Part shown: positions 1 to 7,625 of the stretch, piece by piece | Numbering within the stretch: the first letter of the stretch is position 1 | How the letters are laid out: each line of letters begins with the position of its first letter | NCBI RefSeq assembly: GCF_026341035.1 | Contig: NZ_JAPEOQ010000001.1 | Coordinates: forward strand, 2,046,001-2,110,000 | From: Streptomyces sp. NBC_01016 | Lineage (GTDB): Bacteria > Actinomycetota > Actinomycetes > Streptomycetales > Streptomycetaceae | Reading direction: 5' to 3' | DNA: 64,000 nucleotides | The notes under the pieces: generated by a model | Seen by the model: only the letters and a program-made list of their open reading frames with translations | The model's database searches: none | Told to the model about the DNA's origin: nothing | Program-made: the position numbers and the translations under genes

Positions 1-1
1 A

Positions 2-2083
2 AGGGACCCGCGGGCGCACTGGCTGCTGCTCGCCCTCACCCTGCCGGTGCTCTTCGGCGCCCTCCTCTTCCAGGGCTGGACCCAGAACGAGGTGGACGGC
101 GCCAGGACGAAGCCTGCCTGCACGCAGCCCGTGCCCGCGTCGGCCTCCGGCGCGGGCCCGGTGCTGTCCATCGACGGCGGCCGGGTGCACAGCGCCTCGA
201 TGCGGCCCGGCACCGTCGCGCTCACCTATGACGGCGGCCCCTACCCGAAGGCGACGCCGAAACTGCTCGCGCTGCTCAAGAAGCATCACGCGCACGCCAC
301 GTTCTTCCTCAACGGCGCCAAGGCCGCTCAGCATCCGAAGCTGGTCGAGCGGATCAGGGCCGACGGGCACGACATCGGCTCCAACACCTACACGGGCGCC
401 GACATGGGCAGCTCGTCCAAGGTGCGCAGCAAGCTCGAACTGGGCCTGACCCAGAGCGCGTTCGCGGGCAGCGGCGGCTTCCACACCACACTCCTGCGGA
501 TGCCGATGACCACCACCGTCGCCACGATGTGCGGCGGCGAGTGGCCCGCCGCGCAGGCGGCGTCCGCCGACGGCTACACGCTGGTCGCGGCCGACCACTC
601 CGGGCAGCGGGTCAGGGACGGCCTGGTGCGCCAGCTCAGCCAGACCTCGCTCGGCTACCGCGAGACGGCGAAGCTGCTGGCGAATCCGCAGGCCAGGAAC
701 TTCGCCACCATCACGGAGGGCGCGCAGACCAACCAGCAGGCAACGGCTGAGGTGGCCGCGCCCGTGCGCTGGCTCGGGCAGGGCCTGATCTGGTTCCAGA
801 CCCTCGGCCGCAGCTTCGTCTCGGCCATCTCGTGGGTGCTCCTCGCGGCCGCGGGCCTCGGTGTGCTGCGCCTGCTCGTGCTCGTGCTGTTCGCCCGCGC
901 GCACGTCAGACGCCTTGAGCGGTTCCGTCCCGGCTCGCCCTGGCTGCGCGAGATCCGCGATCCGGTGACCGTGCTCGTACCCGCGTACAACGAGGAGGCG
1001 GGCATCGGCGCGACGCTGCGTTCGTTGCTCGCCTCGACCCACCAGCCGATGCAGATCATCGTCATCGACGACGGGTCGAGCGACCGCACGGTGCAGATCG
1101 CGAGCGAATACGCGGCCCGTGACGCGCGCGTGCAGGTGCTGTGCCAGCCCAACTCGGGCAAGGCCGCGGCCCTCAACCACGGCCTGAAGTACACCCGTTG
1201 CCCGTACGTCGTGATGATCGACTCGGACACCGTCTTCGAGGCCGACGCGATCCAGCGCCTGGTCCAGCCGCTGGCCCACCCGGCCGTCGGCGCGGTCAGC
1301 GGCAACACCAAGGTCGGCAACCGCAAGCGACTCCTCGGCCGTTGGCAGCATCTGGAGTACGTCTTCGGGTTCAACCTGGACCGCCGGATGTTCGAGGTCC
1401 TGGAGTGCATGACGACCGTGCCCGGCGCGATCGGCGCCTTCCGGCTCGACGCGCTGATGGGCGTCGGCGGCCTGAGCGAGGACACCCTCGCCGAGGACAC
1501 CGACCTCACGATGGCGCTGTGGCGGGCCGGCTGGCGGGTCGTGTACGAGGAGACCGCGATCGCCTGGACCGAAGTCCCCACCTCCCTGCGGCAGTTGTGG
1601 CGCCAGCGCTACCGCTGGTGCTACGGCACCCTGCAGGCGATGTGGAAGCACCGGGGCGCGGTCCTGGAGGTCGGGCCCGCGGGCCGCTTCGGTCGGCGCG
1701 GCCTTTCCTACCTGTTCCTCTTCCAGGTCGTGCTGCCGCTCCTCGCCCCGATGATCGACGTCTTCATGTTCTACAGCGCCGTGTTCGCCGGTGACACGAC
1801 CACGTCCGTGGTGGCCTGGGTGGGCTTTCTCGCCCTCCAGATGGTCGTCGCGGCGTACGCTCTGAAGCTCGACGGAGAGCGCAGGCGCACGCTCTGGTCA
1901 TTGCCCTTCCAGCTGTTCGTGTACCGGCAGTTGATGTACCTCGTGGTCATCCAGTCCGTGGTGGCCTTCGTGGGCGGCAGCCGGTTGAAGTGGCAGCGCA
2001 TGCACCGTTCCGGAACGGCCGCCGCGGCGGCCCAGCACATCGTCAGGACGGCCGAAGAGCCGGACCTGCCGGTCGCGAGGTGA
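2..2083 (+). CDS. Polysaccharide deacetylase-like / family 2 glycosyltransferase fusion (5' end outside window)
   Basis: A membrane polysaccharide synthase. The frame is open to the window edge, so the true start lies upstream. In order: a hydrophobic segment, a NodB-like domain (about 200-700), a transmembrane stretch (about 800-900), then a processive GT2 domain with DDGS (about 1063), DSD (about 1218), EDTD (about 1490) and QRYRW (about 1600), followed by C-terminal membrane helices. This order resembles MatB/PgaC-type beta-1,6-GlcNAc synthases. The NodB part is degenerate: the usual TFDDGP is TYDGGP, the metal-binding HTxxH is NTYTG, and the RPPY motif is RMPM, so deacetylase activity is unlikely. 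The stop overlaps the LCP gene start, suggesting coupling. Polymer identity is inference. Confidence 0.88.
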   Translation, partial: RDPRAHWLLLALTLPVLFGALLFQGWTQNEVDGARTKPACTQPVPASASGAGPVLSIDGGRVHSASMRPGTVALTYDGGPYPKATPKLLALLKKHHAHATFFLNGAKAAQHPKLVERIRADGHDIGSNTYTGADMGSSSKVRSKLELGLTQSAFAGSGGFHTTLLRMPMTTTVATMCGGEWPAAQAASADGYTLVAADHSGQRVRDGLVRQLSQTSLGYRETAKLLANPQARNFATITEGAQTNQQATAEVAAPVRWLGQGLIWFQTLGRSFVSAISWVLLAAAGLGVLRLLVLVLFARAHVRRLERFRPGSPWLREIRDPVTVLVPAYNEEAGIGATLRSLLASTHQPMQIIVIDDGSSDRTVQIASEYAARDARVQVLCQPNSGKAAALNHGLKYTRCPYVVMIDSDTVFEADAIQRLVQPLAHPAVGAVSGNTKVGNRKRLLGRWQHLEYVFGFNLDRRMFEVLECMTTVPGAIGAFRLDALMGVGGLSEDTLAEDTDLTMALWRAGWRVVYEETAIAWTEVPTSLRQLWRQRYRWCYGTLQAMWKHRGAVLEVGPAGRFGRRGLSYLFLFQVVLPLLAPMIDVFMFYSAVFAGDTTTSVVAWVGFLALQMVVAAYALKLDGERRRTLWSLPFQLFVYRQLMYLVVIQSVVAFVGGSRLKWQRMHRSGTAAAAAQHIVRTAEEPDLPVAR

Positions 2084-3369
2084 CGACCCTGAACCCCAGC
2101 GCACACACCCCGACGCCCTATCCGTACGGCGAGTACGAGGCGGGGCAGCATCCGTACGACGGGCAGCAGCATCCGTACGAGGTGGAGCAGAACCCGTACG
2201 AGGTGGATCAGTACGGGCACGGGCACGGGTACGAGTACGCCCCCGAGCCCCACTCGTACGAGGTCGAGCACCACCCGTTCGACCCAGTGCCGGCCAACCG
2301 GCCCGGCGGGCGGGCCGACGGCGGGTACAAGCGAAGCGAGCGCGAGCCCAAGCGCAAGCGGCGGCGCACCAAGTTCGGGCTCGTGGTGCGCGGGCTGTGC
2401 CTGCTCGTGCTGCTGGTGCTGCTCGCGGGCGCGGGGACGTATGTGTGGGCGGGCACCCGGCTCGACGGGGAGGTCGACCTCGCGTCGCTGCCGAGCAGGG
2501 CCGCGCCGGGCAAGGGTACGAACTACCTGATCGTGGGCTCCGACAGCCGCGAGGGCCTCAGCGAGAAGCAGACCAAGAACCTGCACACCGGTTCGTCGCT
2601 CGGCTCCGAGGGCCGCCGCACCGACTCGATGATGGTGCTGCACACCGGCGCCCACGGCACCACCCTCACCAGCCTGCCGCGGGACTCCTGGGTCACCATC
2701 CCGCCGTACGTGGACCCGAAGACCGGTATCCACCACAAGCCGGCGAAGAACAAGCTCAACGCGGCGTTCTCGCTCGGCGGCCCCGAACTCCTGGTCCGCG
2801 CGGTCGAGTCGAACACCGGGCTGCGGATCAACCACTACACGGAGATCGGCTTCGCCGGGTTCGTCGGCATCGTCGACGCGGTCGGCGGCGTGCCGATGTG
2901 CGTCGACCGGCACATCGTCGACGACAAGTCGGGGCTCGACCTGGCCAAGGGCTGCCACAACCTGACCGGGCGCGAGGCGCTCGGCTTCGTGCGCCAGCGC
3001 CACCAGGAGAAGGAGGGCGACCTCGGCCGCTCCCGCAACCAGCAGAAGTTCCTCTCCGCGCTGGCCAAGAAGGCGTCGTCGCCCGGGGTGCTGATGAACC
3101 CGTCGACCATGTACGGCACCGCGGGCGCGGGCCTGGACACACTCATCGTGGACAAGTCGACCGGCGTTCCGGAACTGACCCGACTGTTCAAGGCGATGAA
3201 GGGGGTGTCCTCGGGCCAGGGCAGGCAACTGGGCGTACCTGTGCGCACGTTGGGCTTCGCCACGTCCAAGGGCAGCGCCATCCTCTGGGACAGGCAGAAG
3301 GCGAACCGGTTGTTCACGGAGCTCAGGGAGGACCGCCCGGTGACCGGATCAAGCCCCGCCGGCGATTGA
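2080..3369 (+). CDS. LCP (LytR-CpsA-Psr) family cell-wall polymer ligase
   Basis: Predicted phosphotransferase that attaches undecaprenyl-linked glycopolymers to peptidoglycan on the outer membrane face. GTG at 2080 is chosen because it overlaps the upstream stop (GTGA); the frame extends further up but would run inside the GT gene. The cytoplasmic N-terminus (about 2110-2280) is rich in Tyr with repeated HPYE/NPYE units. One TM helix (about 2370-2450) follows, then the LCP domain with NYLIVGSDSR, RRTDSMMVL, LPRDSW and a late RSRNQQKFL motif. The last codons and the TGA stop lie inside a dispersed repeat, so the C-terminal SSPAGD is repeat-encoded. Coupling to the synthase suggests it handles that polymer (inference). 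Confidence 0.88.
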   Translation: MTTLNPSAHTPTPYPYGEYEAGQHPYDGQQHPYEVEQNPYEVDQYGHGHGYEYAPEPHSYEVEHHPFDPVPANRPGGRADGGYKRSEREPKRKRRRTKFGLVVRGLCLLVLLVLLAGAGTYVWAGTRLDGEVDLASLPSRAAPGKGTNYLIVGSDSREGLSEKQTKNLHTGSSLGSEGRRTDSMMVLHTGAHGTTLTSLPRDSWVTIPPYVDPKTGIHHKPAKNKLNAAFSLGGPELLVRAVESNTGLRINHYTEIGFAGFVGIVDAVGGVPMCVDRHIVDDKSGLDLAKGCHNLTGREALGFVRQRHQEKEGDLGRSRNQQKFLSALAKKASSPGVLMNPSTMYGTAGAGLDTLIVDKSTGVPELTRLFKAMKGVSSGQGRQLGVPVRTLGFATSKGSAILWDRQKANRLFTELREDRPVTGSSPAGD

Positions 3370-3397
3370 GGCGCGGGGTCCGGGGCAGAGCCCCGAA
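3350..3397 (+). repeat. Dispersed GC-rich palindromic repeat, copy A
   Basis: A Streptomyces-type dispersed element: AAGCCCCGCCGGCGATTGAG followed by a hairpin core GGGTCCGGGGCAGAGCCCC. It is shared with copies near 35.15, 45.68, 45.78 and 47.46 kb. Here it supplies the stop codon of the LCP gene. Confidence 0.8.
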
Positions 3398-3448
3398 ACC
3401 GCAACCCCGGCCCTGGCTACAGCGGAGCGCCGGTGCTTGGCTGGGGGC

Positions 3449-4228
3449 ATGACGACTCGATCCCGGCGCACCATCGAGTACATCCGCTATCGCATCCCCG
3501 AGGACCGCTCCGCCGAGTTCATGGCGGCGTACACGCGCGCGGCACAACAGCTGGCGGCCTCGGAGCACTGCGTCTCGTACGAACTCACCCGTTGCGAAGA
3601 GGACTTCGAGCACTTCATCCTGCGCATCGTGTGGACGTCGACCGAGGACCACCTGAAGGGCTTCCGCACCTCCGAGCTCTTCCCGGTGTTCCTCACCGAG
3701 ATCCGCCCCTACGTCGGGTACATCGATGAGATGCGCCACTACACGCCGACCACGGTGCGCGGAACGGGCTCGTCGGACCCCACGCTCTTCGAATGGGCGG
3801 GCGGCGCCGAGGCGTTCGGCCGTCTGACGTCCGTGTTCTACGAGAAGGTGGTGAAGGACGACCTCCTCGGCCCGCTCTTCGCCGACCTCCCTGCGGAGCA
3901 CGCGGACCATGTCGCCCTGTGGCTCGGCGAGGTCTTCGGCGGGCCTTCGGCCTACTCCGAACAGCACGGCGGCCACAGCCACATGGTCGCGATGCACATC
4001 GGCAAGGGCGTCACTGAGCCGCAGCGCCGCCGCTGGGTCAACCTCATGCAGGACGCGGCCGACGAGGCGGCCCTGCCGGCGGACGCGGAATTCCGCTCCG
4101 CGTTCCTCGCCTACATCGAGTGGGGCACACGCCTCGCCGCCCACTTCTCGGGCCCGGAGGCCGAGCGCCCGGAGGAACAGCCGGTACCCCACTGGACGTG
4201 GGGCGCGGCGCCTCCGTACCTGCCCTGA
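3449..4228 (+). CDS. Antibiotic-biosynthesis-monooxygenase-like domain fused to group II truncated haemoglobin
   Basis: Two-domain protein of 259 aa. The N-terminal ~95 residues form an ABM/EthD-like ferredoxin fold (YIRYRIPEDRSAEFMAAY through the IRPYVGYIDEM end). The C-terminal ~130 residues are a truncated globin with FYEKVVKDDLLGPLF, a His in the SHMVAMHIG stretch as likely proximal ligand, and a final WGTRLA helix. Such fusions are known in actinomycetes and may couple haem O2/NO chemistry to oxidation or stress defence; the substrate is unknown. ATG 3449 is preferred over an in-frame TTG at 3437. It stands alone, 80 bp after the LCP gene across a dispersed repeat, and converges on the TetR-linked remnant with a 6-bp gap. 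Confidence 0.82.
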   Translation: MTTRSRRTIEYIRYRIPEDRSAEFMAAYTRAAQQLAASEHCVSYELTRCEEDFEHFILRIVWTSTEDHLKGFRTSELFPVFLTEIRPYVGYIDEMRHYTPTTVRGTGSSDPTLFEWAGGAEAFGRLTSVFYEKVVKDDLLGPLFADLPAEHADHVALWLGEVFGGPSAYSEQHGGHSHMVAMHIGKGVTEPQRRRWVNLMQDAADEAALPADAEFRSAFLAYIEWGTRLAAHFSGPEAERPEEQPVPHWTWGAAPPYLP

Positions 4229-4234
4229 GAGGCG

Positions 4235-4345
4235 CTACGCCGGGGACATGACCTCGTACAGGTTCCGGGCGTCGTCGGCGAAGAAGCGGGCGGCCGTGGT
4301 GTTGTCGACGGCCGGGACGATCGTGTGGTTGAGGCTGACGGTCAT
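4235..4345 (-). pseudogene. Internally deleted VOC/glyoxalase-family remnant (36 codons)
   Basis: A 36-codon ORF whose first ~24 residues (MTVSLNHTIVPAVDNTTAAR, then FFAD) look like the start of a VOC/glyoxalase protein, and whose last ~10 (NLYEVMSPA) look like the typical C-terminal strand of the same family. The ~90-100 residues normally between them are absent, as if an in-frame deletion joined the two ends. Its ATG overlaps the TetR stop (ATGA), so it was probably the second gene of a tetR operon. It could also be expressed as a short peptide. Family assignment is from motif memory only. Confidence 0.6.
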
Positions 4346-4959
4346 GAGGGGCTCCCGGGTGCGGCCAGCGAACCGTGCAGCAGTACGTCGACGAGCTCGG
4401 CAGGCGTCGGGTTCAAATCCGCTTCGGGGGAGCGGAGTTGGGTGAAGAGCATGCCGAGGAAGAGCGTGGCGAGCTTGTCCGGGGGCAGCCGCAGGGCGTC
4501 CCGGTCGGGCTCGATCAGCTCGCTCAGCGCCTCCCGCATCGCCTGCGCGGACGCCTGCCGGCCGTCCTGGGTGGGCCGCTCGCCCTCGGGTCGGCCGCGC
4601 CGCCGCCCCGACGCGTAGAGCCCGCCGACGACGGCGCCCATCCGGTCCAGATGGGCCCGCATCGCCTCGGCGGCCTCGGCGAGCCGGGCGGTGAGCGGCT
4701 GCTCCAGATCGATCGAGGCCAGCTCGCGCCGCACGTGCTCGGGGCTGACCGCCTCGGCGACGCAGGCGTCGAGCACCTCGTCCTTGTCCTGGAACACCCG
4801 GAAGATCGTGGCCTCCCCGATCCCCGCGGCGCGAGCGATCTGCCCCGTGGTGACGGCCCCGCCGTACTCGGCGACAAGCGGCAACGCGGCCGCGACGATC
4901 ATGCTGCGCCGCTGCTCCGGACTCATGCCGGGAGCGCGCTTCCTGGTGGTGGCTGGCAT
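4342..4959 (-). CDS. TetR/AcrR-family transcriptional regulator
   Basis: 205-aa one-component repressor. The N-terminal HTH is clear (TTGQIARAAGIGEATIFRVF, then QDK), followed by a variable helical ligand domain. A 22-bp perfect palindrome lies 12 bp upstream of the ATG, so autoregulation is very likely. The stop overlaps the ATG of a degenerate VOC ORF, implying that its former target enzyme has been largely lost. The ligand is unknown. Confidence 0.9.
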   Translation of the reverse strand: MPATTRKRAPGMSPEQRRSMIVAAALPLVAEYGGAVTTGQIARAAGIGEATIFRVFQDKDEVLDACVAEAVSPEHVRRELASIDLEQPLTARLAEAAEAMRAHLDRMGAVVGGLYASGRRRGRPEGERPTQDGRQASAQAMREALSELIEPDRDALRLPPDKLATLFLGMLFTQLRSPEADLNPTPAELVDVLLHGSLAAPGSPS

Positions 4960-4970
4960 ACGCCGAAGGT

Positions 4971-4992
4971 ACGGAGTGAGCGCTCACTCCGT
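4971..4992. promoter_or_regulatory. 22-bp perfect palindrome, predicted TetR operator
   Basis: ACGGAGTGAGC/GCTCACTCCGT is a perfect inverted repeat with no spacer, 12 bp before the tetR ATG. Size, symmetry and place fit a TetR autoregulatory operator. Confidence 0.8.
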
Positions 4993-5016
4993 CAAGCGGT
5001 TGGAGCCCCGCGGCGT

Positions 5017-5931
5017 CTACAGCTTCGCCCGCAACGAGTCGTCCACACCCCAACTCGCAAGCAGCCGCAGCGCTTCCGCCGATGCCGTACCCGCCTCCGC
5101 GTGGTACACGGACAAGAACTGCCCGTCGTCGTCCGGCAAGTGCAACGTCTCGTACGCGAGCGTCAGTTCACCCACCAGAGGGTGCCGCATCCGCTTCACG
5201 CCGTGGCCCTTCTCCTTCACGTCGTGCGTGGCCCACAGCCGCCTGAACTCCTCGCTCTTGACGGAGAGTTCGCCCACCAGGGCCGACAGCTCCGGGTCCT
5301 CGGGATTGCGCCCCGCGTACAGCCGCAGAAAGCTGACCATGTCGGTCGCCTTGGAGTCCCAGTCGACGAACAGCTCCCGGTAGTCCGGGTTCAGGAACGT
5401 GAGCCGCGCCCAGTTCCGCTCGGCGCGCGGCATGCGCCCCCAGTCGCCGAAGAGCGCCGCCGCCATCCGGTTCCAGGCGAGGATGTCCGAGCGCGCCCCG
5501 CCGATGTAGGCGGGCACGCCGTCCAGCGAGTCGAGCAGGTGGCGCAGCGCCGGCCGCACCTGCTGCTGCCGCTTCGGCGCCGGCGACCTGCGGCGCTGCC
5601 GCGTCGGGCTCGCCAGGTGGACGAGGTGCGCGTGCTCGGTGTCGCTGAGCCGCAGGGCGCGCGCGATCGCGTCGAGCACCTCCGCCGACACATTGCGCCC
5701 GTTGCCCTGCTCCAGGCGTGTGTAGTACGCGACCGAGACCCCGGCGAGCTGCGCCAGCTCCTCGCGCCGCAGGCCCGGCACCCGCCGGTGCCGCCCCATC
5801 GAGGCGAGCCCCACGTCCTCGGGCTTGAGCCGGGCCCTCCGGGTGCGCAGGAACTCGCTCAGCTCGGCGCGCCGGTCCAGATGGTCGGGGCGGTCCGCCG
5901 CCGGTTCCCTGGCCGCATCGTTCTCGTCCAT
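5017..5931 (-). CDS. XRE-family regulator with MmyB-like ligand domain
   Basis: 304-aa regulator. The N-terminal XRE HTH (RREELAQLAGVSVAYYTRLE) is followed by a MmyB-type domain (VPAYIGGARSDILAWNRMAA; FLNPDYRELF; DWDSKATDMV). MmyB-type regulators commonly sit divergent from one dehydrogenase gene and control it, with fatty-acyl or related ligands reported in some. Here it is divergent from a zinc alcohol dehydrogenase. ATG 5931 is preferred over longer in-frame starts because HTH spacing is normal from there and a 20-bp palindrome sits just upstream. Confidence 0.88.
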   Translation of the reverse strand: MDENDAAREPAADRPDHLDRRAELSEFLRTRRARLKPEDVGLASMGRHRRVPGLRREELAQLAGVSVAYYTRLEQGNGRNVSAEVLDAIARALRLSDTEHAHLVHLASPTRQRRRSPAPKRQQQVRPALRHLLDSLDGVPAYIGGARSDILAWNRMAAALFGDWGRMPRAERNWARLTFLNPDYRELFVDWDSKATDMVSFLRLYAGRNPEDPELSALVGELSVKSEEFRRLWATHDVKEKGHGVKRMRHPLVGELTLAYETLHLPDDDGQFLSVYHAEAGTASAEALRLLASWGVDDSLRAKL

Positions 5932-5943
5932 GCTGTCCAGTAT

Positions 5944-5963
5944 TCCCGGTCGTACGACCGGGA
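5944..5963. promoter_or_regulatory. 20-bp perfect palindrome between xre and adh, predicted operator
   Basis: TCCCGGTCGT/ACGACCGGGA is perfectly symmetric and lies 12 bp upstream of the XRE start. A looser GCAAAG...CTTTGC pair (6000-6027) lies nearer the dehydrogenase. Both are candidate sites for the XRE regulator. Confidence 0.65.
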
Positions 5964-6059
5964 GCCTGACCCCGCCAGTAGTAGGACCACTGGACGTACG
6001 CAAAGCGGTGACCTGCGCATACTTTGCCGATCGGGCGCGGTGGGCGCACGCTTGGAGCC

Positions 6060-7103
6060 ATGACCACGACTGTTGCCGCATACGCCGTTCCCAGCGCCAA
6101 GGCCCCGCTGGAGCGCACCACCATCGAACGCCGCACCGTCGGCGAGCACGACGTACTGATCGACATCAAGTTCGCCGGAATCTGTCACTCCGACATCCAC
6201 CAGGCCCGTGAGGGATGGGGCGAGGCCATCTTCCCGATGGTGCCGGGGCACGAGATCGCCGGTGTCGTGGAGGCCGTCGGCGCGGGCGTCACCAAGTACA
6301 AGGTCGGCGACCGGGTCGGCGTCGGCTGCATGGTCGACTCCTGTGGCGAGTGCGAGCCCTGCCGGTCCGGCCAGGAGCAGCACTGCGTCAAGGGCAACGT
6401 CCAGACGTACAACGCCGTCGGCAAGGACGGCGAGCCCACCTACGGCGGCTACTCGCAGAAGGTCGTCGTCACCGAGGGTTTCGTCGTCGGTATCCCCGAG
6501 GGCCTCGCCCTCGACGTGGCCGCGCCGCTGCTCTGCGCCGGCATCACCACGTACTCCCCGCTGAAGCACTGGGGCGCGGGCCCCGGCAAGAAGGTCGCGG
6601 TCGTCGGTCTCGGTGGCCTCGGCCACATGGGTGTCAAGATCGCGCACGCGCTCGGCGCGGAGGTCACCGTCCTCTCGCAGTCGCTGCGCAAGAAGGACGA
6701 CGGCCTGAAGCTGGGTGCCGACCACTACTACGCGACGAGCGACCCGAAGACCTTCGAGGAGCTCGCGGGCACCTTCGACGTCATCCTCTCCACGGTCTCC
6801 GCGCAGGTGGACTTCGGCGCCTACCTGGGCCTGCTCAAGACGGGCGGCGCCCTGGTGAACGTCGGCGCCCCCGAGGAGCCGATCTCCCTCAACCTGTTCT
6901 CCCTCATCGGCGGCAACAAGGTGCTCGCCGGCTCCATGATCGGCGGCATCGCCGAGACCCAGGAGATGCTCGACTTCTGCGCCGAGCACGGCCTCGGTGC
7001 CGAGATCGAGCTGATCGAGGCGAGCCAGGTCAACGAGGCGTACGAGCGGGTCCTCGGCTCGGACGTGCGCTACCGCTTCGTGATCGACGCGGCGACCATC
7101 TGA
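6060..7103 (+). CDS. Zinc-dependent NAD(P) alcohol dehydrogenase, CAD/YahK-like
   Basis: 347-aa medium-chain dehydrogenase acting on aldehydes or alcohols in the cytosol. Catalytic zinc ligands are visible in GICHSD and PGHE. The structural zinc lobe has four Cys in [15 protein letters not shown], and the Rossmann motif is [13 protein letters not shown]. Length and motif order match the cinnamyl-alcohol-dehydrogenase-like group (E. coli YahK type, usually NADPH-specific). ATG 6060 sits after CTTGGAG. It is divergent from the MmyB-like regulator, which probably controls it. The physiological substrate cannot be read from sequence. Confidence 0.9.
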   Translation: MTTTVAAYAVPSAKAPLERTTIERRTVGEHDVLIDIKFAGICHSDIHQAREGWGEAIFPMVPGHEIAGVVEAVGAGVTKYKVGDRVGVGCMVDSCGECEPCRSGQEQHCVKGNVQTYNAVGKDGEPTYGGYSQKVVVTEGFVVGIPEGLALDVAAPLLCAGITTYSPLKHWGAGPGKKVAVVGLGGLGHMGVKIAHALGAEVTVLSQSLRKKDDGLKLGADHYYATSDPKTFEELAGTFDVILSTVSAQVDFGAYLGLLKTGGALVNVGAPEEPISLNLFSLIGGNKVLAGSMIGGIAETQEMLDFCAEHGLGAEIELIEASQVNEAYERVLGSDVRYRFVIDAATI

Positions 7104-7127
7104 GCGCCTCCCGCACATCACATCGGT

Positions 7128-7163
7128 CATGACGTCATGGCCTTCATGACCTGAGAGGTCATG
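7128..7163. promoter_or_regulatory. Clustered TCATGA-type inverted repeats
   Basis: Palindrome CATGACGTCATG (7128-7139) is followed by CATGACCT-GAG-AGGTCATG (7145-7163). They lie between the dehydrogenase stop and the DUF1330 gene, as two adjacent operator-like sites sharing the half-site GTCATG. The binding protein is unknown. Confidence 0.5.
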
Positions 7164-7174
7164 GCCGCCCTCCC

Positions 7175-7223
7175 CGGGTCCCGGCAGGATCGTCCTCGTA
7201 CCCACCAGATCCTGCCGGACCCG
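7175..7223 (+). promoter_or_regulatory. Long hairpin abutting the DUF1330 ribosome-binding site
   Basis: The arms GGGTCCCGGCAGGATC and GATCCTGCCGGACCC pair over about 16 bp with one bulge and a ~16-nt loop. The right arm ends directly before GAGGGAGG, the Shine-Dalgarno of the next gene. It may be a terminator for the dehydrogenase or a 5' UTR structure controlling translation. There is no T-run, so the role is open. Confidence 0.55.
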
Positions 7224-7238
7224 AGGGAGGGCTCTTTC

Positions 7239-7580
7239 ATGACCGCCTACGCGATCGCCGTACTCGGCACCACGCCCGGAGCGCCGCACCCCGACGTCCT
7301 CACGTACATCGAGCGCGTCCAGTCCACGTTCACCCCGTACGGCGGCCGCTTCCTGGTCCACGGCAAGAAGGGGGAGTGGATGGAGGGGGAGCCGCCCGGC
7401 GGCATCGTGATGATCGAGTTCCCCGACCTGGAGGCGGCCCACGCCTGGTACGCGTCCCCCGCCTACCAGGAGATCCTCCCGCTGCGCACCGACCACCTGC
7501 CCGGCAGCCTGGTGCTCCTGGACGGAGTGCCGCCGGGGTACGACGCGGCGCACACGGCCGCGGCCATGCGCGAGACGTAG
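7239..7580 (+). CDS. DUF1330 family small protein
   Basis: 113-aa ferredoxin-fold protein of the DUF1330 family. Visible are the family's GGRFLVHG and a phrase ending ...MIEFPDLEAAHAWYASPAYQ. ATG 7239 has a strong GAGGGAGG ribosome site eight bases upstream. Members are often stress- or metabolite-linked, with no agreed reaction. A large hairpin lies directly upstream of the ribosome site. It converges on the GH43 gene. Confidence 0.85.
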   Translation: MTAYAIAVLGTTPGAPHPDVLTYIERVQSTFTPYGGRFLVHGKKGEWMEGEPPGGIVMIEFPDLEAAHAWYASPAYQEILPLRTDHLPGSLVLLDGVPPGYDAAHTAAAMRET

Positions 7581-7625
7581 GCCCAAGGACCCAACGGCCC
7601 GGTCGCGAACGGCGTCACGCTCGCC

